This document shows positions 50,817-58,440 of a DNA stretch of 64,000 nt, piece after piece. The position numbers and the translations under genes were made by a program. The notes below the pieces were generated by a model, which saw only the letters and a program-made list of their open reading frames with translations, was not told the DNA's origin and ran no database searches. Positions within the stretch are counted from its first letter, which is position 1; every line of letters starts with the position of its first letter. Source of the stretch: Chitinophaga sp. E66 (lineage in GTDB: Bacteria; Bacteroidota; Bacteroidia; Chitinophagales; Chitinophagaceae); assembly GCA_019285755.1 (NCBI GenBank), contig CP079103.1, positions 5,117,001 to 5,181,000 on the forward strand, written 5' to 3'.

Positions 50817-51745
50817 CTAATGCCTGCCTATCGAGAACCGCCGCGAGATATTGAAGCCCCAGCGGAACTGCCCGTTCTTCCAGGTAGTCACCGTTTCGGG
50901 GATGAACTGGTTCTCCAGGATGGCCGTGGCATTGGTGAAGTTCAGGTGGAAAACGTGCCCGCCCGTCTCTATCTCCACGCCCACGCCCAGCGAGTTGTAG
51001 AACTCGATCCCACGGGATTCGTAGTATTCGGTGCTCTCGCTGTTGCGGAAAGAATAGAAATAATCCGCCACCAGCGCCACGCGGTTGCTGAATCGCAGCC
51101 TGCCGCCAAGGCCCAGTGCCATCATGTTGTTCATGTCCTTATACCCTACCCGGTTGCGGTGCACGAAGGTGGGCGACAGCGCCAGGCTAAGCAGGTTGCC
51201 GAACTTCCGTGCGATCACCGCTTGCGCCACATAGCTGGCGCGGTCGGAGAATTTGTCGAAATAATTGGGATCAGCCTTGTCAGGGCTGCTTTTCATGGAC
51301 GATACCACCGCATTGGCGAACACCGTTACCCCCACGGGGATGCGGTTGTCGTGCGTTTGCTGTAACAGTTTGTATTTGCCCAGTACTTCCCACATCTGGG
51401 AGAAATTACCGCTGCCTTTGGAGCGGCTCACGCCCGTCGTCAGGCGGTCGGTAATGCCGTATTCGAAGGCGATGCGGATGTCTGTAGAATTATCCAGCCC
51501 GAAGAAGGTGGAGGAGCCGCCGCCCGAACCGCCGATGTCCCCGAAACGGTGGGCCACCCGGAAGTCGAGATCTCCCTGGGCCAGGGTTTCGTTCGACTGC
51601 CCGTTAATAATGCGGGTGGATTTGAAGGTAGACGTAACGGGATCGCGGCGGACGGAATCTTTCCCGAAAATAGCGCCAGGTCATCCTGCGCCCTGGCAGC
51701 GGGCGCGGCGAGGAGCAGAACGGCGAGCATGCGGAGGTGGAACAT
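50817..51745 (-). CDS. DUF5777 family outer-membrane barrel protein (one frame break)
   Basis: A signal peptide (MFHLRMLAVLLLAAPAARAQ) is followed by one missing base near 51665. The rest reads DFRVAHRFGDIGGSGGGSST, FFGLDNSTDIRIAFEYGITD, RLTTGVSRSKGSGNFSQMWE and many amphipathic strands to FRWGFNISRRFSIGRH. The corrected length is about 309 residues. This is the DUF5777 pattern, usually found with a YceI protein and a cytochrome-like lipoprotein, as here. It has no known reaction and probably sits in the outer membrane. Confidence 0.82.
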
Positions 51746-51766
51746 ATACGGTAATTTGATGAAATG

Positions 51767-52327
51767 CTAGTTTGTCGATGATTTTACTGCTGTCTGGAAC
51801 TCCGCGGTCATGGTCACTTCTACCACTTCCGCGATGTTTTTGACCACCAGGCTGGGGATTTTGATATTATGATCGGCCACACGCACATTGAACTTCGCTT
51901 CGGCGGTCGTTTTCCCGCCGGAAACGGTGATGGTGCCCGATACGCGGTAGGTTTTAGAGACGCCATGGATCAGCAGCGTGCCTTCCGTTTCTACGGGCCA
52001 TACCCCTTCTTTGGTGAAGTCGGTGTCGCCAAGGATCTTGCCTTTGAACTCGGCGTAAGGGTACTTGTCGCTTTCCAGGTAGTTCTCGTTGAAGTGCTCC
52101 TGCATGAGCTTCTTTCGGAATTTAAAAGTATTGATGGGCACCTTGAAATAAATGGCACGGGTGGCGGGATTGATGGCGGAGACGCCCTGCGTGCTGGTAG
52201 CCTCTATATCTTCCAGCGGTGCGCTGGAAAAGAAGCGGAGGCGGACGGAGCGGCAGGAGATCACATCCTGCGCCGCCGCCGACAGGGCGAAGGCGAGGAA
52301 GAACGTTATAGTGATGATGCGTTTCAT
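51767..52327 (-). CDS. YceI family periplasmic protein
   Basis: Intact 186-residue protein. MKRIITITFFLAFALSAAAQ is a signal peptide. The lipocalin-like YceI fold is marked by VRLRFFSSAPLEDIEATSTQ, FKVPINTFKFRKKLMQEHFN, YPYAEFKGKILGDTDFTKEG and LLIHGVSKTYRVSGTITV. YceI proteins bind isoprenoid-type lipids. The gene is in line between the cytochrome-like lipoprotein and DUF5777 genes, about 20 bases from each, so the three form an operon. Confidence 0.9.
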   Translation of the reverse strand: MKRIITITFFLAFALSAAAQDVISCRSVRLRFFSSAPLEDIEATSTQGVSAINPATRAIYFKVPINTFKFRKKLMQEHFNENYLESDKYPYAEFKGKILGDTDFTKEGVWPVETEGTLLIHGVSKTYRVSGTITVSGGKTTAEAKFNVRVADHNIKIPSLVVKNIAEVVEVTMTAEFQTAVKSSTN

Positions 52328-52346
52328 GCTGCGAAAGGTTGGTGAA

Positions 52347-52730
52347 TCAATCCGGCATGCCCTTGCTCACCCAGCAGGCGATGGAATCGCGGACCGCGCG
52401 GGATAAGGCAGGGTAGCCCTGGCTTTGGGGCATGTCGGCATTTGTGCCTGTAACCCGGAAGGTCCAGGAAGCCCCATTGGCGGAAATGTAACTTTTGAGC
52501 TTGGCAGGCGTCGAAAAATCCGAGATCAGCGGTGATCCCGTTCCGGGATGACAACTGCGGTTGGTGCAGTTCTGCTGAACGATTTCATAAATCCTGGCGG
52601 TGTTGACATTCACAGTAGAGCATTCGTTGTTGGCCGTGGGCTCGGGCGCCTGTTCGGACGTACAGGCCGCCAGCAGACAGGCGGCCAGCAGCGCCGGCAT
52701 GATCCACGGAAGTTTCCGGTGACTGGGCAT
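52347..52730 (-). CDS. Cytochrome-like lipoprotein with CX4CH motif
   Basis: Intact 127-residue protein from MPSHRKLPWIMPALLAACLL, with a lipobox at LLAAC. The motif QQNCTNRSCHPGTGSP has two Cys separated by four residues and then His. This is a CX4CH variant of the CX2CH heme site, placed as in small cytochromes that start IYEIVQQNC. The C-terminal ACWVSKGMPD resembles the end of such domains. Heme attachment is inferred. It is the first gene of the operon with YceI and DUF5777, and could pass electrons for a redox step in the cell envelope. Confidence 0.65.
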   Translation of the reverse strand: MPSHRKLPWIMPALLAACLLAACTSEQAPEPTANNECSTVNVNTARIYEIVQQNCTNRSCHPGTGSPLISDFSTPAKLKSYISANGASWTFRVTGTNADMPQSQGYPALSRAVRDSIACWVSKGMPD

Positions 52731-52822
52731 GGTGATACGGGTTTGCATAGAGTTCAGTACGATATAAGGCTTGCATAGGTTGCCTGCGAAAGATAATAAA
52801 GAAAATGAGCGCCTTCATTCCT

Positions 52823-52830
52823 TATTTTTG
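52823..52830 (+). promoter_or_regulatory. -7 element of murF
   Basis: TATTTTTG, an exact TAnnTTTG match 18 bases before the GTG start at 52849. Confidence 0.5.
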
Positions 52831-52848
52831 TATGCAAATAACGAAGAC

Positions 52849-54117
52849 GTGAATATCGATCAACTATACGGCATTTACCTGCAACACCCTTCCGTACAAA
52901 CGGACACCCGCCAGCTGAAGGCGGAGACATCTTCTTTGCCCTGCGCGGCCCCAATTTCAATGGCAACCAATATGCCGCCGCCGCCCTGGAATCCGGCGCC
53001 AGCTTCGCCGTGATCGACGATCCGGCCTTCCACACCCATCCCGACAAAATGATGCTGGTAAGCGACGCCCTGGCAGCGCTGCAGGAGCTGGCCCGCCACC
53101 ACCGCCGCCAACTCCGCATCCCGGTGATCGCGATTACCGGCACTAACGGCAAAACCCCACGAAAGAAATGCTACGTACCGCACTGGGCGCCGCGTTTCGT
53201 ACATACGCCACAGAAGGCAACCTGAACAACCATATCGGCGTCCCCTCACGCTCCTGCGCATCCCCAAAGATGCGGAGATGGCCGTGATCGAAATGGGCGC
53301 CAACCATCGCTACGAGATCGCGGGATACTGCAAAGTAGCGGAACCTACCCATGGTCTTATTACCAATATTGGTAAAGCACACCTGGAAGGGTTCGGCAGC
53401 GAAGAAGGCGTACGCCTGGCCAAAGGGGAACTGTACGATTACCTCCGTGACAACGGCGGCACCGTGTTCGTCTGCAAGGATTATCCTTACCTGGTGGAGA
53501 TGAGCCAGGGTATTGGTACGGTCATCACCTACGGCTATGAACCGGCAGATTATGCCGGCGCGCCTTTCCCCGGCACCGCCCTCCTGGAGCTGGAAGCCGT
53601 GGAAGCGGGACACGTGCGCACCCAGCTGGTGGGAGCGTATAACTTCCCTAACGTCATGGCAGCCATCGCCGCCGGGCTCCACTTCAAGGTTCCGGCCGAC
53701 AAGCTCCGCGCCGCACTGGAAGCCTATGTACCTTCCAACAACCGCTCGCAGGTGGTAATAAAAGGGACCAACACCTTTGTGATGGACGCCTACAACGCCA
53801 ACCCTTCCAGCATGAAAGCCGCCGTAGAGAACTTTGCTACGCTGGATGCGAAGCAGAAAGTGCTGCTGCTGGGCGCTATGAAAGAAATGGGGCCCGACAG
53901 CGACAAGGAGCACCAGGCGCTGGCAGACCTCCTGCAGCTGAATCATTGGAAAGCGGTGGTATTGGTAGGGAAGGAATTCTCCAAAACCCAGCATCCTTAC
54001 ATCTGGTTCGAAACCGCGGACGAGGCGAAGCAATGGCTTGCGCAGCAACAGTTCCAGGACACCCATATCCTGGTGAAGGGCTCCCGGAGCGTGGGGATGG
54101 AAAAGGTGGTAAGCTAA
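52849..54117 (+). CDS. murF: UDP-MurNAc-tripeptide:D-Ala-D-Ala ligase (frame breaks)
   Basis: Adds D-Ala-D-Ala to the wall precursor in the cytoplasm. GTG at 52849 gives VNIDQLYGIYLQHPSVQTDT. After a break near 52920 comes GDIFFALRGPNFNGNQYAAA, then the ATP loop IPVIAITGTNGKT, broken near 53155, followed by TKEMLRTALG and MAVIEMGANHRYEIAGYCKV. TNIGKAHLEGFGSEEG and NPSSMKAAVENFATL complete the Mur ligase domains. It is distinct from the MurF half of the fusion at 61218. It stands alone, and the ABM gene converges two bases after its stop. Confidence 0.9.
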
Positions 54118-54118
54118 T

Positions 54119-54559
54119 CTATTTACCGGCTGAAGGAAATTTCGCGAATATGCCCGGCATGGACGCGGGATCAATTGTGCCCATTTCCACCAGTTTCAGG
54201 GATTTCACCATATGCAGGGTGGCGTTCTTGTATTTGAGGAAGTGCGGGGTTTTGAGGTGGCTTTCGTAGGCTGCCTTGTCGGCATAGATTTCCAGGATCT
54301 GTACGCGGGAGGAGTCTTCCTGCTGATACATGGGAAAAATGGCGATAACGCCTGGTTCTATTTTAACCGAAGCGGACGCCTCTTCCGCCAGTATCTGCTT
54401 GTATTCGCCCAGATGTTGGGGATGAATAGTGATGTCTGCGATGCGTACCATCATTTGCTTTTGTTGCCCGGCAGCCTGAAAACTCCCCATAATACCCATC
54501 CCGGCAACAACGAGGAACCTGCAAATACTACCCGGAATCGAGGGAAAATTAATCTTCAT
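54119..54559 (-). CDS. Antibiotic biosynthesis monooxygenase (ABM) domain protein
   Basis: Intact 146-residue protein. A signal-like N-terminus (FLVVAGMGIMGSFQAAGQQK) precedes one dimeric alpha-beta barrel domain: MVRIADITIHPQHLGEYKQI, AEEASASVKIEPGVIAIFPM, VQILEIYADKAAYESHLKTP and HFLKYKNATLHMVKSLKLVE. This is the putative quinol monooxygenase (YgiN) pattern, here apparently exported. The substrate is unknown. The gene converges on murF. Confidence 0.82.
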   Translation of the reverse strand: MKINFPSIPGSICRFLVVAGMGIMGSFQAAGQQKQMMVRIADITIHPQHLGEYKQILAEEASASVKIEPGVIAIFPMYQQEDSSRVQILEIYADKAAYESHLKTPHFLKYKNATLHMVKSLKLVEMGTIDPASMPGIFAKFPSAGK

Positions 54560-54682
54560 GTGCGCTAACGGTTTTACAAACTAAGATACTGATTCGGTCG
54601 TGTAAAGCCTATATCAGTTAATTCCGGCGCCGCCCCGAAAGTCAAAAAAACGCGAACTAATTTCAGTACGAGACCAAAAGTT

Positions 54683-54803
54683 CCAAAGGGAGGAAAGAGG
54701 GAAGGAAAATGGAAGGGAAACAGAAGCGAAAGAAAGGTTAGAGGGAAGCTAAAGGGAAGCTAGAGGGAAGTTAGAGGGAAGTTAGAGGGAAGCTAAAGGG
54801 AGA
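54683..54803 (+). repeat. Polypurine 11-bp phased tandem array
   Basis: Eleven consecutive 11-bp units (121 bp). The clearest six start at 54738: ttagagggaag, ctaaagggaag, ctagagggaag, ttagagggaag, ttagagggaag, ctaaagggaga. Earlier units in the same phase are ccaaagggagg and aaagagggaag (54683, 54694). The strand is almost all purine. No open reading frame crosses it. Confidence 0.85.
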
Positions 54804-54894
54804 TCTCAATTGGAAAACGTCCTGAAACAAGGGCCATGTCGTAAAAAGTGTGCATTTCCCACCCAGACGGTCAGAAAAAGCCGGCCTTAGGCTG

Positions 54895-55044
54895 CCTGCT
54901 ACGGTATTACAAGATAGTATGAAGATAAGGTCTACGTAAGGTCTACGTAAGGTCTACGTTTATTTGAGCACCCGGCAGGCACTCAGTAAGCACTCAGCAA
55001 GCACTTTCCAGGCACTCATTAAGCACTTTCCGAGCACTCTTAAT
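54895..55044 (+). repeat. Composite 11-bp array module, copy 1
   Basis: The leader GCCTGCTACGGTATTACAAG (from about 54893) is followed by ggtctacgtaa three times from 54929, the last copy ending in ttt. After a shift of six bases a second array of seven units begins at 54968: gcacccggcag, gcactcagtaa, gcactcagcaa, gcactttccag, gcactcattaa, gcactttccga, gcactcttaat. All units are 11 bp. Confidence 0.85.
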
Positions 55045-55081
55045 GCCTTTGGCCGTAATAGCAGGTAAGTTTCACAAAAGG

Positions 55082-55265
55082 GCCTGCTACGGTATCACAA
55101 GATAGTATCAAGGTAATATCAAGGTAAGGTCAAGGTAAGGTCAACGGGTTTTTAAGCACCTGGAAAGCACTCTTCAAGCACTCAACAAGCACTCTCGATG
55201 CACTCTTAGTGCACTCTTCAAGCACTCAGAGAGCACTCAGAGAGCACTCAGAGAGCACTCAGCCG
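55082..55265 (+). repeat. Composite 11-bp array module, copy 2
   Basis: The same leader with one base changed (GCCTGCTACGGTATCACAAG) is followed by atagtatcaag, gtaatatcaag, gtaaggtcaag, gtaaggtcaac from 55102, then a T-rich gap. A second array of ten 11-bp units runs from 55156 to 55265: gcacctggaaa, gcactcttcaa, gcactcaacaa, gcactctcgat, gcactcttagt, gcactcttcaa, gcactcagaga three times, gcactcagccg. Order and spacing match copy 1. Confidence 0.85.
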
Positions 55266-55400
55266 ATCCAAAAAGCGCCCAATACGGCTAAACGCAGTTC
55301 AGGAAAGATGAAAAAGTAAAAGTGTGCGACGCAACGGCGGCTGAAGCATGAAATAACGCCGGCTGCCTGAAAATAATAACCGGAAAACATCGCATAGGGG

Positions 55401-55438
55401 TAAAAAAATAAACCTGCGAGTTAAAAAACTCACAGGTT
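55401..55438 (-). terminator. Strong minus-strand terminator
   Basis: AAACCTGTGAGTT and AACTCGCAGGTTT (one mismatch) enclose a four-base loop, followed on the minus strand by ATTTTTTTA. It lies about 155 bases after the mce stop, so it ends either a long mce trailer or a separate small RNA. Confidence 0.8.
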
Positions 55439-55525
55439 TTCATAACCTATGCCAACTTTAGAGTATTGTGTGAAGCCTTGGGAGGCTGCATTTGCTCTAA
55501 CTTATACCAATATCAACGCGCGATT
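55425..55525 (-). ncRNA. Candidate structured small RNA or long mce trailer
   Basis: Read on the minus strand, TTAGAG (about 55498) pairs with CTCTAA further on. Inside lies a hairpin, GCAGCCT-CCC-AAGGCTTC. The segment then runs into the strong terminator at 55401-55438. No open frame is present. It does not show the conserved loops of SRP RNA or tmRNA. No -7 promoter of the usual type is visible upstream, so it may be a processed 3' trailer of mce. Confidence 0.3.
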
Positions 55526-55590
55526 AATTAAAAGGTTTAAATACCGACAATATTTTTCCCGCTTTTTTATAACCGCCTGATTTCCTACTA

Positions 55591-55991
55591 TCATACACGT
55601 TCCTGCGTCAGTTCCACCAACACGCCGTTGGTGCTTTTCGGGTGCAGGAAACATACGAGTTTGTTATCAGCGCCCGGTTTAGGCTCGGCATTCAACAGCT
55701 CGAAACCCTCCGCCTGCAAGCGGGCCATCTCCGCACGGATATCCGTCACCTCGAACGCGAGATGATGCACGCCCTCCCCTTCTTTTCAAGGAATTTAGCG
55801 ACGGGACTGCTATCCGACAGCGCTTCCAGCAGCTCGATCTTCGTTTCTCCCTGGCGGAAGAAAGCGGTGGACACGCCTTCGGAGACGATTTCCTCGGTTT
55901 TGTAGCATTCCGTGTTCAGCAGTTTTTCGAACAGCGGAACGGAAACCGCCAGCGACTTCACGGCGATGCCGATGTGCTCAACTTTTAACAT
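55591..55991 (-). CDS. mce: Methylmalonyl-CoA epimerase (one frame break)
   Basis: Interconverts the two methylmalonyl-CoA stereoisomers. ATG at 55991 gives MLKVEHIGIAVKSLAVSVPL, with the first metal-binding His. GETKIELLEALSDSSPVAKF is followed by one missing base near 55790. Restoring it gives GEGVHHLAFEVTDIRAEMAR and LLNAEPKPGADNKLVCFLHP, with the remaining metal ligands. The corrected length is 133 residues, normal for this glyoxalase-fold enzyme. The mutase genes are not in the window. Confidence 0.9.
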
Positions 55992-56057
55992 ATAGGTGTA
56001 TGATTTAATTGATCTTCCGCCACGGGGCGGTTACGGGTAAAAGTAGAACTTATAGCG

Positions 56058-56065
56058 TAATTTTG
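56058..56065 (+). promoter_or_regulatory. -7 element of the cysteine desulfurase gene
   Basis: TAATTTTG, an exact TAnnTTTG match ending only five bases before the ATG at 56071. Transcription would begin at or next to the start codon. Confidence 0.55.
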
Positions 56066-56070
56066 TGCAG

Positions 56071-57242
56071 ATGCAGACGCTCCCCGTTTACCTCGACAAC
56101 AACGCCACCACGCCCTGCGACCCACGGGTCCTGGAAGCCATGTTGCCGTACTTCACCACCCGGTTCGGCAATGCGGCCTCGCGCGCGCATGCCTGGGGAT
56201 GGGCGGCCGAAGAAGCCGTGCAGCAGGCGCGCGAAGAAGTGGCCGCTTTGACCGGTGCGGAGCCCCAGGAGATCGTTTTTACCTCCGGGGCAACGGAAGC
56301 CCTCAACCTCGCGCTAAAAGGCGCATTTGAGGCCTATGCGGTGAAAGGTAAACACCTCATCACCCTCCAAACAGAGCACAAAGCCGTGCTGGACACCTGC
56401 CATCACCTCGAAAAACTCGGCGCGGATATCACTTACCTGCCTGTAGACGGCAGCGGACTGGTGAACCCCGATGACCTGAAAGCCGCCATCCGGCCAGATA
56501 CCATCCTGGCCTCCGTGCTGTACGCCAATAACGAGACCGGCGTCATCCAGCCCATGGCGGATATTGCGGCCATAGCCGCTGAGCATGGCATCATCCTGCT
56601 CACAGACGCCACGCAGGCGGCCGGCAAGATCCCCTGGATGCAGGAAAAGAGGGCATCGGGATGCTGGCCATGACGGCGCATAAACTGTACGGGCCTAAGG
56701 GCGCGGGCGCATTGTTCGTTCGCCGGAAATCTCCCCGCGTACGCCTTACCGCACAGATAGACGGCGGCGGCCACGAGCGCGGCATGCGCTCCGGCACCCT
56801 CAACGTTCCGGGAATCGTAGGGCTGGGGCGGGCCTGCGCCATCGCGTCGGCCGAAATGGCAGAAGAAAGCGCCCGGCTGGCGGGGCTGCGTGACAGGCTG
56901 GAAAAGGCTTTAATAGAAAAAACAGGAGCCCTGGTGAACGGCGCGGAGCCCCCAGGCTGCCGCATGTCAGCAACCTCAGGTTCCCCGATGTACGGGGCGG
57001 ACCTCCTGCGCGGCGTAACCCGGGAAATAGCCGTATCTTCGGGGTCGGCATGCACATCCGCCAATCCCGAACCGAGCCATGTGCTCCTGGCCATGGGAGT
57101 GCCCGAAGATCTGGCACATTCTTCGCTCAGGTTTGGATTGGGACGGTTCACCACCGATGCGGACATCGACCGTGCCATCGAGACAGTCAGCCTTACCGTG
57201 CAATCGTTGCACACTATATATAAACAAGTAAAAAACGGATAA
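56071..57242 (+). CDS. Cysteine desulfurase, IscS/NifS family (frame breaks)
   Basis: PLP enzyme that takes sulfur from cysteine for Fe-S clusters. MQTLPVYLDNNATTPCDPRV opens the family. TEHKAVLDTC, the PLP lysine in MTAHKLYGPKGAGALFVRR, GGGHERGMRSGTLNVPGIVG and the active Cys loop SSGSACTSANPEPSHVLLAM follow. One base is missing near 56650. Between about 56945 and 57000 a short stretch is out of frame, and the other frame gives RLPHVSNLRFPDVRGADLL, as expected, so two errors cancel there. The IscA-type gene starts one base after the stop. Confidence 0.93.
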
Positions 57243-57243
57243 G

Positions 57244-57570
57244 ATGATCTATATCAGTGATAAAGCCAAGCAAAAAGTGGATACGCTCCGGGCCGAAGGG
57301 ACCATCGGAGCAGATTACTTCCTGCGCGTGTCCGTTGTAGGCGGAGGATGCTCCGGCCTCAGCTATAAGCTCGATTTCGATAACGAAACCAAGCCCAAGG
57401 ACCAGGTGTTCGAAGACAAAGGCATCAAGGTCGTAACCGACCTGAAAAGCTTCCTCTACCTCTGCAACACCACCCTCGAATTCTCCGAAGGCCTCAATGG
57501 CAAAGGGTTCTACTTCAATAACCCCAACGCCTCCCGTACCTGCGCCTGCGGCGACAGCTTCGCGGTGTAA
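57244..57570 (+). CDS. Iron-sulfur assembly protein, HesB/IscA family
   Basis: Intact 108-residue protein. The three cluster-binding cysteines are in SVVGGGCSGLSYKLDF and in NASRTCACGDSF (CxC). LKSFLYLCNTTLEFSEGLNG and GKGFYFNNPNA complete the family pattern. It carries or delivers Fe-S clusters made with the desulfurase encoded directly upstream. The two form an operon that ends at a terminator. Confidence 0.93.
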   Translation: MIYISDKAKQKVDTLRAEGTIGADYFLRVSVVGGGCSGLSYKLDFDNETKPKDQVFEDKGIKVVTDLKSFLYLCNTTLEFSEGLNGKGFYFNNPNASRTCACGDSFAV

Positions 57571-57596
57571 CCATCGGAAAACACATGGACTTCCTG

Positions 57597-57626
57597 GCCG
57601 TCTACTCACCGTGGACGGCTTTTTTA
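57597..57626 (+). terminator. Terminator after the IscA-type gene
   Basis: GCCGTC and GACGGC with a short inner extension, followed by a T run of six. Confidence 0.72.
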
Positions 57627-57680
57627 TTGAATAGCTTACGGATTACTAATATTTTGAATATTGCGCATAGGTAATTGAAT

Positions 57681-57688
57681 TATATTTG
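57681..57688 (+). promoter_or_regulatory. -7 element of gldF-gldG
   Basis: TATATTTG, an exact TAnnTTTG match ending eight bases before the gldF ATG, giving a very short leader. Confidence 0.5.
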
Positions 57689-57696
57689 CTTCCGTC

Positions 57697-58434
57697 ATGT
57701 ATGCCATTTTCAAGAAAGACATCCACCAATTCTTCAGCAGTATCACGGGCTATGTAGCCATCATCCTGTTCCTGCTTGCCAACGGACTGTTCCTGTTCAT
57801 CTTCCGGGACACCAGCCTCCTGGAAGGCGGGTATGCGGACCTGGACGGGCTCTTTGAGCTGGCGCCCATGATCTTCCTGCTGCTGATACCCGCCATCACC
57901 ATGCGCAGCCTGGCAGACGAGTACCGCAGCGGCACCATGGAGCTCCTCAGTACCAAACCGGTGACGCCCTGGCAGATCGTCTGGGGGAAATACTGGGCCT
58001 GCCTGCTCATCGTGGTCATCGCCCTCATCCCCACGGCCGTGTATTACCTGGCCATATCTGCGCTCGCCGCGCAGGGCAACGGCCCCGATACCGGCAGCAT
58101 CCTGGGCTCCTACCTGGGCCTCTTCCTGCTGGGAGGCGTGTTCACCGCCATCGGGCTGTGGGCCTCTTCGCTTACCAGCAATGCCGTAGTGGCATTCCTC
58201 GTCGCCATCTTTACCTGCTTCATCCTCTACAACGGGTTCGACGCACTGAGCAAACTGCCGGTCTTCGAAGGCGGGGCGGATTATTACCTCGCCATGGCGG
58301 GCATCCGGTACCATTATACCTCCATCAGCCGCGGCGTGGCAGACACGCGCGATATCGTGTACTTCGCCAGCATCGCCGGCCTGATGTTATACCTTACTAA
58401 AATTTCGCTGGAAAGGAAAATCTGGCAGGGCTGA
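57697..58434 (+). CDS. gldF: Gliding motility ABC transporter permease GldF
   Basis: Intact 245-residue inner-membrane protein. MYAIFKKDIHQFFSSITGYV and SLADEYRSGTMELLSTKPVT then WQIVWGKYW are the ABC-2 permease start. About six membrane helices follow, including GSYLGLFLLGGVFTAIGLWA. GldF works with GldG and the ATPase GldA, which is encoded elsewhere, in gliding motility. gldG begins six bases after the stop. Confidence 0.92.
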   Translation: MYAIFKKDIHQFFSSITGYVAIILFLLANGLFLFIFRDTSLLEGGYADLDGLFELAPMIFLLLIPAITMRSLADEYRSGTMELLSTKPVTPWQIVWGKYWACLLIVVIALIPTAVYYLAISALAAQGNGPDTGSILGSYLGLFLLGGVFTAIGLWASSLTSNAVVAFLVAIFTCFILYNGFDALSKLPVFEGGADYYLAMAGIRYHYTSISRGVADTRDIVYFASIAGLMLYLTKISLERKIWQG

Positions 58435-58440
58435 CCGATA

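Noticed and set aside
54683..55265. CRISPR array
   Set aside because: Units are 11 bp and contiguous with no unique spacers, there is no cas gene nearby, and unit sequences change between arrays.
55401..55560. SRP RNA or tmRNA
   Set aside because: Conserved loop sequences of SRP RNA and the tRNA-like ends of tmRNA are not present on either strand.
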